A program made the position numbers and the translations under genes. A DNA stretch of 64,000 nt from Burkholderia pyrrocinia (GTDB taxonomy: Bacteria > Pseudomonadota > Gammaproteobacteria > Burkholderiales > Burkholderiaceae). Position 1 is the stretch's first letter, and the number at the start of each line of letters is the position of its first letter. The notes beneath the pieces are model-generated. The model saw only the letters and a program-made list of their open reading frames with translations, made no database searches and was not told the origin of the DNA. Where the stretch lies: contig NZ_CP094460.1 of the NCBI RefSeq assembly GCF_022809715.1, positions 2,914,001 to 2,978,000 on the forward strand, read 5' to 3'. Below, piece after piece: positions 36,676 to 45,992 of the stretch.

Positions 36676-38109
36676 ATGTTGAAGGATACCTATCCGTACT
36701 ACCTCGCCAACGAGGCCGTCTACGCGAACACCGATCTGGAAGTGACGGACAAGTTCAGCGGCAAGGTCGCAACGCGCGTCGCGCTGGCCGACGCGAAGGC
36801 GATCGATGCGGCGATCGGCGCGGCGGTCGACGCCGCGAAGCCGATGCGCGAGCTGCCGGCCTTCAAGCGGCAGGCCGTGCTCGACCATTGCGTCGCACGC
36901 TTTCGCGAGCGTTTCGACGAGCTGGCCGAGGCGCTGTGCATCGAGGCCGGCAAGCCGATCAACGATTCGAAGGGCGAAGTGACGCGGCTGATCGATACGT
37001 TCCGCGTCGCATCCGAGGAATCGGTGCGTATCGACGGCGAGATCATCAACCTCGAGATCTCCGCGCGTGCGCAGGGCTATACGGGCTACACGAAGCGCGT
37101 GCCGGTCGGCCCGTGCTCGTTCATCTCGCCGTTCAACTTCCCGCTGAACCTCGCCGCGCACAAGGTCGCGCCCGCGCTAGCGGCCGGCTGCCCGTTCGTG
37201 CTGAAGCCCGCGAGCCGCACGCCGATCGGCGCGCTGATCATCGGCGAGGTGCTCGCGGAAACCGACCTGCCGAAGGGCGCGTTCTCGGTGCTGCCCGCGC
37301 ATCGCGACGGCGCCGATCTGTTCACGACCGACGAGCGCTTCAAGCTGCTGTCGTTCACGGGCTCGCCGGCCGTCGGCTGGGCGCTGAAGGAGAAGGCCGG
37401 CAAGAAGAAGGTCGTGCTGGAGCTCGGCGGCAACGCGGCCGCGATCGTCGATGCGGACCAGCGCGACCGGCTCGACTACGTGGTCGAGCGTCTCGCGTTC
37501 GGCGCGTACTACCAGTCGGGCCAGAGCTGCATCGGCGTGCAGCGGATCCTCGTGCATGCCGATCTTTACGATGCGCTGCGCGAGAAGCTGATCGCGAAGA
37601 CGCGTTCGCTGAAGATGGGCGATCCGAAGGATCCGTCGACGTTCGTCGGCCCGATGATTTCCGAATCCGAATCGCGCCGGCTGTCGGGCTGGATGGATGC
37701 GGCCGTCGCGGCGGGCGCGAAGATCGTCGCGGGCGGCAAGGTCGACGGCGCGATGTTCGAGGCGACGCTGCTGGAAAACGTCGGGCGCGAGCAGGACCTG
37801 TACCGGAAGGAGGCGTTCGGCCCCGTCGCGATCCTCGAGAAGTTCGACCGGTTCGACGACGCGCTCGCGCGCGTGAACGACAGCGATTTCGGGCTGCAGG
37901 CCGGCGTGTTCACCGATTCGCTCACGCATGCGCAGCGCGCGTGGGACGAGCTGGAGGTCGGCGGGGTCGTGATCAACGACGTGCCGTCGTTCCGCGTCGA
38001 CAACATGCCGTACGGCGGCGTGAAGGATTCGGGTCTCGGCCGCGAAGGGATCCGCTACGCGATCGAGGACATGACCGAGCCGCGGCTGATGGTCGTGCGG
38101 CGCCGGTAA
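36676..38109 (+). CDS. NAD(P)-dependent aldehyde dehydrogenase
   Basis: The 477-residue protein carries the aldehyde dehydrogenase catalytic set: Asn154 (SPFNFP), Glu249 (LELGGNA) and Cys285 (GQSCIGVQ). Sequence style resembles non-phosphorylating glyceraldehyde-3-phosphate, lactaldehyde and phosphonoacetaldehyde dehydrogenases (MPYGGVKDSGLGREG). Substrate is unresolved. ATG at 36676 follows AAGGAG. Operon with the acetolactate-synthase-like gene; a clear terminator follows at 38138. Confidence 0.9.
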   Translation: MLKDTYPYYLANEAVYANTDLEVTDKFSGKVATRVALADAKAIDAAIGAAVDAAKPMRELPAFKRQAVLDHCVARFRERFDELAEALCIEAGKPINDSKGEVTRLIDTFRVASEESVRIDGEIINLEISARAQGYTGYTKRVPVGPCSFISPFNFPLNLAAHKVAPALAAGCPFVLKPASRTPIGALIIGEVLAETDLPKGAFSVLPAHRDGADLFTTDERFKLLSFTGSPAVGWALKEKAGKKKVVLELGGNAAAIVDADQRDRLDYVVERLAFGAYYQSGQSCIGVQRILVHADLYDALREKLIAKTRSLKMGDPKDPSTFVGPMISESESRRLSGWMDAAVAAGAKIVAGGKVDGAMFEATLLENVGREQDLYRKEAFGPVAILEKFDRFDDALARVNDSDFGLQAGVFTDSLTHAQRAWDELEVGGVVINDVPSFRVDNMPYGGVKDSGLGREGIRYAIEDMTEPRLMVVRRR

Positions 38110-38137
38110 CGCGGGGCGGGCAGCGCGGTGCCGCGAC

Positions 38138-38178
38138 GGCACGCGGGCGGGCGATCGTGCCGGCCCGCGTGCCGTTTT
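38138..38178 (+). terminator. Terminator of the acetolactate synthase/aldehyde dehydrogenase operon
   Basis: GGCACGCGGG (38138-38147) pairs perfectly with CCCGCGTGCC (38164-38173); the 16-nt loop can pair further. GTTTT follows. Confidence 0.7.
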
Positions 38179-38339
38179 CCATCGCGGCGCGCGCACCGGG
38201 CCGGCATCGAGCCCGTGCCGCGTGGCGGGCCTCCCGAACGCGCTCGACTGCGGGCATCGCATCGTGATGTAATCGCGCCAAACTGCCGACCGGGGTACGA
38301 CGCCGGAAAGCGCGAATTCATTCTTCACGAGGTCGATTC

Positions 38340-39923
38340 ATGTCTCCCGTCTCGGCATTCAAGCTGGTTCTGTTGTCATTCCTGGCGATCGTCGCGCTCG
38401 AATGCATCGCCAAGCGGTTGCGGCTGCCGCCCGCGGCCGCGCTGCTGATCGGCGGCATCGGCATCGCGTTCGTTCCCGGCCTGCCGCCGATCGACCTCGA
38501 TCCCGAACTGGTGCTGTTGGTGTTCCTGCCGCCGCTGCTGATGGACGGCGCGTACTTCTCCGTGTGGGAGGAGTTCAAGCGCAACGTCGGCGGCATCCTG
38601 CTGCTCGCGATCGGCGCGGTCGTATTCACGACGTTCGCGGTCGGCTTCGCCGTGCACTGGGTCGTGCCGGCGCTGCCGTGGGCCGCGTGCTTCGCGCTCG
38701 GCGCGATCGTGTCGCCGCCCGATGCGGTCGCCGCGAAGGCCGTGCTCGAACGTGTCGCGCTGCCGCGCCGGCTGATGGTGCTGCTCGAAGGCGAGAGCCT
38801 GCTGAACGACGCGGCCGGCCTCGTGCTGTTCCGCTTCGCGGTCGCGGCCGCGCTGACCGGCGCGTTCAGCCTCGAGCACGCGGTCGTGCGTTTCGCGGAG
38901 CTCGGGCTCGGCGGCGTGGTGGTCGGCTTCGTGGTCGGCAGGCTCGTCGTGTGGTTCCTGAAGCTGCTCGACGACGACTATCTCGTGATCACCGTCGCGG
39001 TGATCGCCGGCTGGATCGCGTATATCGCGGGCGAAATGGTCGAGGTGTCGGGCGTGATCGCGACCGTCACGGCCGGCATGATCATCGGCTGGCACCAGCA
39101 CGAGGTGTTCTCGGCGGCCGTGCGCACGCGCGGCACCGCGTTCTGGCAGGTCATCGTGTTCCTGCTCGAAGCGATGGTGTTCGTGCTGATCGGGCTGTCG
39201 CTGCGCGGCGCGATGCACCGGCTCGGCGGCTTCGAGCAGGTGCTCGCCACGATGGTGCCGCCGGTGCTCGCGGTGCTGGCGGCGGTGATCGTGTCGCGCT
39301 TCGTGTGGATCTACGCGGTCGAGGCGCTGAAGTGGCCGGTGCGCGGCATCGCGCGGCGCGGCGACGCGCCCGACTGGAAGGCCGCGACGATCATGAGCTG
39401 GGCCGGGATGCGCGGCGTCGTCACGCTGGCGATCGCGCTGTCGCTGCCGGAGGCGATGCCCGGCCGCGACGTGATCCTGGTCGCGTCGTTTGCGGTGATC
39501 CTCGTCACGGTGCTGCTGCAGGGTACGACGATCGGGCCGCTGATCCGGCTGCTGCGCCTGCCGCAACGCGAAGAGCGCGCCGCGCATCACCTGACCGAGC
39601 CGCAGACGTGGGCGTACGTCGAGGCCGCGCAACTCGCGGCGATCCAGCCGCTCGTGCACGACGAGAACGGCGTGGTGATCCATCCGCGCCTGCTCGAGCA
39701 ATACACGTATCGCGCGGAACTGACCGAGCGGACGAAGAACGAACCCGCGTATCCGGCGGAAGTGCGCATTGCGCACTACGACGTGGTGCTGGCCGCGATC
39801 AAGGCCGGGCGCGCGGAACTGTTGCGTCTGCATCGTTCGGGCCGCATCCACGACGAGATGCTGCACATGCTCGAACGCGATCTCGACCTGCAGGAAGTGT
39901 CCGCGCAGCACGCGCGCGGGTAG
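38340..39923 (+). CDS. CPA1-family Na+(K+)/H+ antiporter
   Basis: The 527-residue membrane protein has about twelve helices. CPA1 marks include the PPLLMDGAYF motif in helix 3-4, GAIVSPPDAVAAKAVLERV, and the ion-binding aspartate in EGESLLNDAAGLVLFRFAVA. The MSWAGMRGVVTLAIALSLPE helix is also typical. A C-terminal cytoplasmic tail of about 110 residues follows. It exchanges cytoplasmic Na+ or K+ for protons. ATG at 38340 follows ACGAGG. It has no visible operon partner. Confidence 0.92.
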   Translation: MSPVSAFKLVLLSFLAIVALECIAKRLRLPPAAALLIGGIGIAFVPGLPPIDLDPELVLLVFLPPLLMDGAYFSVWEEFKRNVGGILLLAIGAVVFTTFAVGFAVHWVVPALPWAACFALGAIVSPPDAVAAKAVLERVALPRRLMVLLEGESLLNDAAGLVLFRFAVAAALTGAFSLEHAVVRFAELGLGGVVVGFVVGRLVVWFLKLLDDDYLVITVAVIAGWIAYIAGEMVEVSGVIATVTAGMIIGWHQHEVFSAAVRTRGTAFWQVIVFLLEAMVFVLIGLSLRGAMHRLGGFEQVLATMVPPVLAVLAAVIVSRFVWIYAVEALKWPVRGIARRGDAPDWKAATIMSWAGMRGVVTLAIALSLPEAMPGRDVILVASFAVILVTVLLQGTTIGPLIRLLRLPQREERAAHHLTEPQTWAYVEAAQLAAIQPLVHDENGVVIHPRLLEQYTYRAELTERTKNEPAYPAEVRIAHYDVVLAAIKAGRAELLRLHRSGRIHDEMLHMLERDLDLQEVSAQHARG

Positions 39924-40398
39924 GCGGGCCGCACCGCCATCACGCGGGCCGGCTTCCGCCGGCCCGCTGCGCGTACGGGGCGATCCTCGCCCGCGCGCCG
40001 CATTTTTTCTCCCTTCCTCCGGCCGATTCGATGCATTTGCATCGGGCCCCAATACGTGTCGCGACCGAGCCTTGCAGCGCATGCAAACCTCGCCGTGCCG
40101 GCCGCGCAAACGTTATCGTCTTTCGAATCCGGAAATGATCCGATTTATCTGATTGCGGCTCTTTCCGCATATTTGGCAAAACTAAACCGGAAGGAGATAG
40201 ATGCTGTGTTCTAATTTCATTTAGAATCAGCCGGTTATGTTTATTGAGAGAAAGAATGCGGAGGTAATGCGGTCGTCGACGGGGAAAATCGGCGCCCGAC
40301 GCCCCGCAAGGCAGTGCCGACAGGCCAAATCGGCAGAATCAGGCGGGGTTTATCAGCCGCCAATATAAGATAGTGTCCAAGTCGGATAAACAACTCCT
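39924..40398 (+). other. Intergenic region before the Wsp operon, with a hairpin
   Basis: A perfect stem, GCGGGCCGGC (39944-39953) and GCCGGCCCGC (39958-39967), probably ends the antiporter transcript. The stretch from 40,100 to 40,400 is AT-rich and should hold the Wsp promoter. A 7-codon frame at 40201-40224 has an unusually strong ribosome site. No larger gene is seen. Confidence 0.5.
40201..40224 (+). CDS. Possible 7-residue leader peptide
   Basis: AAGGAGATAG sits directly before ATG CTG TGT TCT AAT TTC ATT TAG, encoding MLCSNFI. The ribosome site is much stronger than those of the genes around it. It lies about 175 bp upstream of the Wsp operon. It may be translated as a leader or be a chance match. 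Confidence 0.2.
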   Translation: MLCSNFI

Positions 40399-41532
40399 AT
40401 GAAAGAATCGATTGGAGATTCGGCGTTTGAAACTGTATTTATGAAAGAATCGAGCGGTGATAATGCCCCGGATTGTCTTGAATCGGGGCTTTCGGTCCTT
40501 CTCGTCGACGATCAACCGTTCGTCGGCGAAGTGATCCGCCGCGCGCTGCGCAGCGAACACGACATCGACCTGCACGTGTGCACCGACGCGCACCGGGCGA
40601 TGACGGTCGCGCGCGACGTGAAGCCGACGGTCATCCTGCAGGATCTCGTGATGCCGGACATCGACGGCCTCGATCTCGTTCGCGCATGGCGCGCAAACGC
40701 CGGCACCGCACGGGTGCCGATCATCGTGCTGTCCGCGAAGGAGGAGCCGATCGTCAAGCGCGAGGCGTTCATCGCCGGCGCGAACGACTATCTGGTGAAG
40801 CTCCCCGACGCAATGGAGCTGACCGCGCGGATCCGCTATCACTCGAATTCGTATCTGATGTCGCGGCAGCGCGACGAGGCGCTCGATTTCCTGTCGCACG
40901 ACATGCGTTCGCCGCAGACGTCGATCCTCGCGCTGCTCGACGTCTACCGGACCGAATACGGCGACATGCCGGCGATCATGGAGCGCATCGCCGGCCATGC
41001 GCGGCGTGCGCTTGCGCTCGCCGACGGTTTCATCCACCTGACCCGCGCACAATCCGAGCGCCGCGCGCACGAGGTCGTGAGTCTCAACGAGATCGTGCTC
41101 GATGCCGTCGACCAGCTTTGGGAGAAGGCGGCCGGGTGCGGCAGCCGGGTCGTCGCGCACGTGCCCGATACCGAGTGCGTGACGATGGGCGACCGCATGA
41201 TGCTCACGCGCGCGGTCGCGAACCTGATCGACAACGGGTTGAAGTACGGCCCGGCCGGCACGGACGTGCACTGCACGCTGAGCGGCGAGGACGGCGCCTG
41301 GCTGATCGGCGTCGAGGATACCGGCGCCGGCATCGCACCGGAGCAGCGCACGGCCGCGACCGAGTCGTTCGTGCAGCTCGAATCCACGCATGGCGCGGCG
41401 CGCAGCGGCTTCGGCCTCGGGCTCGCGTTCGTCCGCGCGACGGCGGCGCGGCATCGCGGCCAGATTTTGATGCGCAATACGGCGCGCGGCTTCATGGTCG
41501 CGCTTCGACTGCCGGCGCAAGCGGAGCGGTGA
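40399..41532 (+). CDS. wspHRR: Hybrid receiver-histidine kinase of the Wsp system
   Basis: The 377-residue protein has an N-terminal receiver domain with acidic pocket VDDQ, phospho-acceptor Asp82 (QDLVMPD) and Lys134. A histidine kinase follows, with His167 (FLSHDMRSP), the N box (NLIDNGLKYG), and ATP-lid motifs GVEDTGAGI and GFGLGLAF. There is no sensor domain. Wsp operons of Burkholderia cepacia-complex strains carry such a hybrid gene (called wspHRR) where pseudomonads have the GGDEF protein WspR. It probably receives phosphate from WspE. The first 14 codons are partly repeated (MKES at residues 1 and 15), so either ATG 40399 or 40441 may start. Confidence 0.85.
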   Translation: MKESIGDSAFETVFMKESSGDNAPDCLESGLSVLLVDDQPFVGEVIRRALRSEHDIDLHVCTDAHRAMTVARDVKPTVILQDLVMPDIDGLDLVRAWRANAGTARVPIIVLSAKEEPIVKREAFIAGANDYLVKLPDAMELTARIRYHSNSYLMSRQRDEALDFLSHDMRSPQTSILALLDVYRTEYGDMPAIMERIAGHARRALALADGFIHLTRAQSERRAHEVVSLNEIVLDAVDQLWEKAAGCGSRVVAHVPDTECVTMGDRMMLTRAVANLIDNGLKYGPAGTDVHCTLSGEDGAWLIGVEDTGAGIAPEQRTAATESFVQLESTHGAARSGFGLGLAFVRATAARHRGQILMRNTARGFMVALRLPAQAER

Positions 41533-41658
41533 TTTCGCGGCGCGGCCCGCCGGCGCCGCGTCGTCCGCCTCCGACCACGAGGCGCTCGTGGCGCGCCGTC
41601 CGGCGCGCTGGCGGGCGTGGATTTTTTCAACGCTGATTTTAGAAAGCCCATAACGAAC

Positions 41659-43335
41659 ATGGCCACCGTGACGCCCCGTGCGACCAATGAAAGCCTGCAT
41701 CCGACGATCGGCGCTGCCCGGCTGACGCTCGGCAATCGCATCCTGCTCAGCTTCGGCGTGCTGTTCGTGCTGATGCTGGTGACAGCCGGCGTGTCGTACG
41801 AGCGCCTGCGCGCGATCAACAGCGAAGCCGTCAGCATCGAGCGCGACTCGCTGCCCGGCGTCTACCTCGCGTCGTCGCTGCGCGGCTCGGTGAACGAATC
41901 GTTCACGCTGCTGCAGCAGGCAACGTTCGTCGACACCGATCCCGAAGGCGTGCAGCGCGATCTCGCGAAAATTTCCGAAGCGCTGAAGGAAGTCGAGTCG
42001 CTGTCGGTCGAATACCAGAACACGACGTTCCGCGACGACGACCGTCAGCGCTTCGCGACGTTTCGCGGCTCCTACGACCGCTACCTGCCGCTGCTGAACG
42101 AAGCCGTGCAGAAACACCGCATGTCGCGCGACGAGGCCGTTGCGGCCTATGCGAAGGTGCAGCCCGTGTGGGGCGAGGTCGTGCGCAACGCGAACGTCCT
42201 GGTGCAGGAAAACCGCAAGTTCGCCGACCAGTCCGCGAAGCTGATCCGCGAATCCGTGCAGGATACCGAGGTCGTGCTCGCGACCGCGCTGGCGATCATG
42301 CTGCTGTCCGCGCTCGGGCTCGGCTACGTGCTGTACCGTTCGGTCACCGTGCCGATGGCGCGGCTCGTCGAGGTGCACGACGTGATGCGCACCGGCAACC
42401 TGACGCGCCGCCTCGACCTGCGCCGCCGCGACGAATTCGGCACGCTCGAGACGGGCTTCAACCGGATGGCCGACGAGCTGACCGAACTCGTCTCTCGCGC
42501 GCAGCAGTCGTCGCTGCAGGTGACGACGTCGGTCGCCGAGATCGCGGCGACGTCGCGCGAGCAGCAGGCGACCGCGAACGAAACCGCGGCGACGACGACC
42601 GAGATCGGCGCGACCTCGCGCGAGATCTTCGCGACGTCGCGCGACCTGCTGCGCACGATGAACGAGGTGGCCGGCGTGGCCGAGCAGTCGGCGACGCTCG
42701 CGGGCGTGAGCCAGAGCGGGCTCACGCGGATGGGCGAGACGATGCGCAGCGTGATGGACGCGGCCGGTTCGGTGAACGCGAAGCTCGCGATCCTCAACGA
42801 GAAGGCGCTGAACATCAACCAGGTGGTCGCGACGATCACCAAGGTGGCCGACCAGACCAACCTGCTGTCGCTGAACGCGGCGATCGAGGCCGAGAAGGCC
42901 GGCGAATACGGCCGCGGCTTCGCGGTCGTCGCGACGGAGATCCGCCGCCTCGCCGACCAGACGGCCGTCGCGACCTACGACATCGAGCAGACGGTGAAGG
43001 AAATCCAGTCGGCCGTGTCGGCGGGCGTGATGGGGATGGACAAGTTCTCCGAGGAAGTGCGCCGCGGGATGCTCGACGTGCAGCAGGTCGGCGGGCAGCT
43101 GTCGCAGATCATCGCCGAGGTGCAGACGCTCGCGCCGCGCTTCCAGATGGTCAACGAAGGGATGCAGACGCAGGCGAACGGCGCCGAGCAGATCACCCAG
43201 GCGCTGTCGCAGCTGTCGGAAGCCGCGCAGCAGACCGCCGAGTCGCTGCGCCAGTCGTCGCAGGCGATCGACGACCTGACGCTCGTCGCGAACCAGTTGC
43301 GCACCAGCGTGTCGCGCTTCAAGGTCGACGCGTGA
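41659..43335 (+). CDS. wspA: Wsp chemoreceptor (methyl-accepting protein)
   Basis: The protein has 558 residues from ATG 41659; a GTG at 41617 in frame is an alternative. Membrane helix 1 ([20 protein letters not shown]) and helix 2 ([21 protein letters not shown]) flank a four-helix periplasmic part of about 150 residues. HAMP and a signalling domain with the tip [20 protein letters not shown] follow. In pseudomonads WspA senses surface contact. First of six genes joined by 1-4-bp overlaps or short gaps. Confidence 0.9.
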   Translation: MATVTPRATNESLHPTIGAARLTLGNRILLSFGVLFVLMLVTAGVSYERLRAINSEAVSIERDSLPGVYLASSLRGSVNESFTLLQQATFVDTDPEGVQRDLAKISEALKEVESLSVEYQNTTFRDDDRQRFATFRGSYDRYLPLLNEAVQKHRMSRDEAVAAYAKVQPVWGEVVRNANVLVQENRKFADQSAKLIRESVQDTEVVLATALAIMLLSALGLGYVLYRSVTVPMARLVEVHDVMRTGNLTRRLDLRRRDEFGTLETGFNRMADELTELVSRAQQSSLQVTTSVAEIAATSREQQATANETAATTTEIGATSREIFATSRDLLRTMNEVAGVAEQSATLAGVSQSGLTRMGETMRSVMDAAGSVNAKLAILNEKALNINQVVATITKVADQTNLLSLNAAIEAEKAGEYGRGFAVVATEIRRLADQTAVATYDIEQTVKEIQSAVSAGVMGMDKFSEEVRRGMLDVQQVGGQLSQIIAEVQTLAPRFQMVNEGMQTQANGAEQITQALSQLSEAAQQTAESLRQSSQAIDDLTLVANQLRTSVSRFKVDA

Positions 43336-43844
43336 CGCGCGCCGATCCGCAGAACGGCGCACACGCGCTGTTCCTGATGTTCGAGCTCGACGGCGGGCGC
43401 TATGCGCTCGACGCGGCCGGCATCGACGAGGTGCTGCCGCTCGCGATCACGAATGCCGTGCCCGGCGCACCCGAATGGATCGCCGGGCTGCTGATGCGCG
43501 GCGGCCAGCCGGTGCCGGTGATCGACGTGCCGATGCTCGCGCTCGGGCGGCGTGCGCATGCGCTGCGCTCGACGCGGCTCGTGATGGTGCGCTATCGCGC
43601 GGGCCACGCGGACGGCGAGCGCGTGATCGGCCTGATCGTCGAGCGCGCGACGCAGACGATGCGGATCGATCGCGCGGCATTCCGCGCGAGCGGCATCTCG
43701 ACCGCGCGCACGCGCTGGCTCGGGCTCGTCGCGAACACGCCCGCCGGTGTCGTGCAGCAGGTGTCGGTAGCCGACCTGATCGACGACGTTGCGCGCCTGT
43801 ATCTGTTCGATGGCCTGCCGGGCCACGGGAAGGAGTCCGCATGA
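43332..43844 (+). CDS. wspB: CheW-like coupling protein of the Wsp system
   Basis: The 170-residue CheW domain protein begins at GTG 43332, overlapping the wspA stop by 4 bp (GTGA). [22 protein letters not shown] and [21 protein letters not shown] are typical CheW strands. It should couple WspA to the WspE kinase. It ends with an ATGA overlap into wspC. Confidence 0.9.
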   Translation: MTRADPQNGAHALFLMFELDGGRYALDAAGIDEVLPLAITNAVPGAPEWIAGLLMRGGQPVPVIDVPMLALGRRAHALRSTRLVMVRYRAGHADGERVIGLIVERATQTMRIDRAAFRASGISTARTRWLGLVANTPAGVVQQVSVADLIDDVARLYLFDGLPGHGKESA

Positions 43845-45238
43845 AAGAGTCCGAATCGCGATTTCGCGGCTGGCTGCTGCGCGAGACCGGCATCGACCCC
43901 GATTCGCTCGGCAACGATTTTCTGATCCGTGCGCTGACGGAGCGTGTGCATGCGTTGCAGGCGGACGGCGAGCGCCTGCCGTCGGCGGCGCGGCCGCCCG
44001 TGACGCAGGACGCGCTCGATGCGTACTGGCAGCAGCTCAACGCGTCGGCCGACGAGCGGCGTGCGCTGATCGAGCTGTTCGTCGTGCCCGAGACGTGGTT
44101 CTTCCGCGACCGCGAGGCCTTCGCGACGCTCGCGCGGCTGGCGGCCGAACGGCTCGCCGCGACGCCCGGCCGCGTGATTCGCGTACTGAGCGCGCCGTGC
44201 TCGACGGGCGAGGAGCCGTATTCGGCGGCGATGGCGCTGCTCGACGCGGGGCTCGGACCGGCCAGCTTCACGATCGACGCGATCGACCTCAGCGCGCGCG
44301 CGATCGAACAGGCGCGGCTCGGCTGTTACGGGCGCAATGCGTTTCGCGGCACCGCGACGGAATTTCGCGCGCGCTACTTCACGCCGGCCGCCGACGGCTG
44401 GCTGCTCGACGAGCGCGTGCGCGCGTGCGTGCAGTTCCGGCACGCGAACCTCGTCGAACCGATCGCCGATACGGGCTTTCGCTACGATTTCGTGTTCTGC
44501 CGCAACGTGCTGATCTACTTCGACCGCGACGCGCAGGATCGCGTGATCCGCTCGCTCGACGCGTGCCTCGCCGACGACGGCATGCTGTTCGTCGGGCCGG
44601 CCGAAACGGGCGTCGCGATGCGGCACGGGATGCGCTCGGCGCGCGTGCCGCTCGCGTTCGCATTTCATCGCGAGTCTGCCGGTGCGGCGGCCGAGGCGAG
44701 CGCGGCCCGGGCCGCGGCGCCGTTGTCCGCGGCGGCGGACCGGCGCACGGAGCGCTTTACCGTTGCGCCGCTCGTGGCGACGCGCCCGGTGCTGGCCGTC
44801 GCGCCGCCGGTCTGGCTCGGCGGCAGGCCGCAGCCGTTCGCGGCGCCGTCGCCCGCGGTGCGCACGGCCGCGCTCGATGCACGGGCCGACCGGTCGGTGG
44901 CGACGGTCGAAGCGGCCGCGCCGGTCGCCGAAGACGTCGCGCCGACGCTCGAGGAGGCACAGGCGCTCGCGAACGCCGGCGCGTTCGACGAGGCCGAACG
45001 CGTGCTCGCGCAGTTCTCGGCGCGCGTCGGGCCGCATGCCGACGCGTTCTACTTGAACGGGCTGATCGCGGATGCGCGCGGGCGCGCGGCGGAAGCCGGC
45101 GACTTCTACCGGAAGGCGCTGTACCTGCGGCCCACGCACCACGAGGCGCTGACCCATCTCGCGACGCTGCTCGACGTCGGCGGCGATCGCGCGGGCGCGC
45201 AATGGCTGCTCGAGCGCGCACGGCGCTCGGCCGGCTGA
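43841..45238 (+). CDS. wspC: CheR-type methyltransferase with TPR tail
   Basis: The 465-residue protein has a CheR domain (residues 1-275): VPETWFFRDREAF, SAM motif VLSAPCSTGEEPYSAAM, and FVFCRNVLIYFD. An alanine/proline-rich linker leads to a C-terminal tetratricopeptide region (EEAQALANAGAFDEAERVLAQF, GDFYRKALYLRPTHHEALTHL). It methylates WspA. The TPR part is typical of WspC-like CheR proteins and may replace a receptor-tail tether. Start ATG overlaps the wspB stop. Confidence 0.91.
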   Translation: MKESESRFRGWLLRETGIDPDSLGNDFLIRALTERVHALQADGERLPSAARPPVTQDALDAYWQQLNASADERRALIELFVVPETWFFRDREAFATLARLAAERLAATPGRVIRVLSAPCSTGEEPYSAAMALLDAGLGPASFTIDAIDLSARAIEQARLGCYGRNAFRGTATEFRARYFTPAADGWLLDERVRACVQFRHANLVEPIADTGFRYDFVFCRNVLIYFDRDAQDRVIRSLDACLADDGMLFVGPAETGVAMRHGMRSARVPLAFAFHRESAGAAAEASAARAAAPLSAAADRRTERFTVAPLVATRPVLAVAPPVWLGGRPQPFAAPSPAVRTAALDARADRSVATVEAAAPVAEDVAPTLEEAQALANAGAFDEAERVLAQFSARVGPHADAFYLNGLIADARGRAAEAGDFYRKALYLRPTHHEALTHLATLLDVGGDRAGAQWLLERARRSAG

Positions 45239-45284
45239 CACGAATACGGGATCGGGACCGACACCGCGATGACCAGAGGAACCC

Positions 45285-45992
45285 ATGAACCGCGACGCCG
45301 CTGCCACTGACGACACGACGATCGACGTCGACGATTGCTGGAACCGGATCGGCACGCACGGCGACCGCTCGTGCGAGCGGCTGGCCGACTGCCAGCGCTG
45401 CCTGAACTGCCCGGTCTACGCGTATCACGCGGCGAAGCTGCTCGAGCGTCCGCTCGGCGACGCCGAGATGGCCGACGCGACACGCCGGATGAGCGCGTTC
45501 CGCGCGACGAGCGTGCGCGACGACGACGGCGATACGCGCCACGCGGCGCTGGCGTTTCGCGTGGCCGACGAATGGCTCGCGCTGCCGATCGGCGTGCTGC
45601 GCGAGATCGCCGGCACGCGCCCGATCCATTCGCTGCCGCATCGCCGCAATTCGGCCGTGCGCGGCGTGGTCAACATCCGCGGCACGCTGCGCATCGCGAT
45701 CTCGATCGGCGCGCTGCTCGGCCTCGACGCAGGCAAGGGCGGCAACGGCGGTGGCGACGGCCGTTTCACGCGGCTGCTGGTGGCTGCGCACCAGGGCGAA
45801 CCGGTCGTGTTTCCGGTCGACGAAGTCGAAGGCGTGCTGCGCTTCGGCGCATCCGACTGGGTGCCCGTGCCGGCGACGGTCGGGCGTGCGAGCGCCGGCC
45901 TGTCGCGCGGCGTGCTGTCGTGGCGCGGCAAGTCGGTGGGCCTGCTCGACGACGATCGCCTGTTCGATGCCGTGACACGGAGCATGCGATGA
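45285..45992 (+). CDS. wspD: Second CheW-like protein of the Wsp system, with cysteine-rich N terminus
   Basis: The 235-residue protein has an N-terminal 65-residue extension with a cysteine cluster (SCERLADCQRCLNCPVYAYHAAKLLERPLGD) before a CheW domain. WspD proteins of pseudomonads share this extension. The four clustered cysteines could bind metal or form disulfides; this is untested here. It starts 46 bp after wspC and overlaps wspE by 4 bp (ATGA). Confidence 0.9.
   Translation: MNRDAAATDDTTIDVDDCWNRIGTHGDRSCERLADCQRCLNCPVYAYHAAKLLERPLGDAEMADATRRMSAFRATSVRDDDGDTRHAALAFRVADEWLALPIGVLREIAGTRPIHSLPHRRNSAVRGVVNIRGTLRIAISIGALLGLDAGKGGNGGGDGRFTRLLVAAHQGEPVVFPVDEVEGVLRFGASDWVPVPATVGRASAGLSRGVLSWRGKSVGLLDDDRLFDAVTRSMR

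Noticed and set aside
38376..40109. A 577-codon minus-strand frame over the CPA1 antiporter
   Set aside because: Antisense shadow rich in Arg, His and Asp, with no recognisable domain.
40339..43362. A 1007-codon open frame on the minus strand
   Set aside because: It is antisense to the wspHRR and wspA genes, which have clear domains; high-G+C codon bias leaves such shadow frames open.
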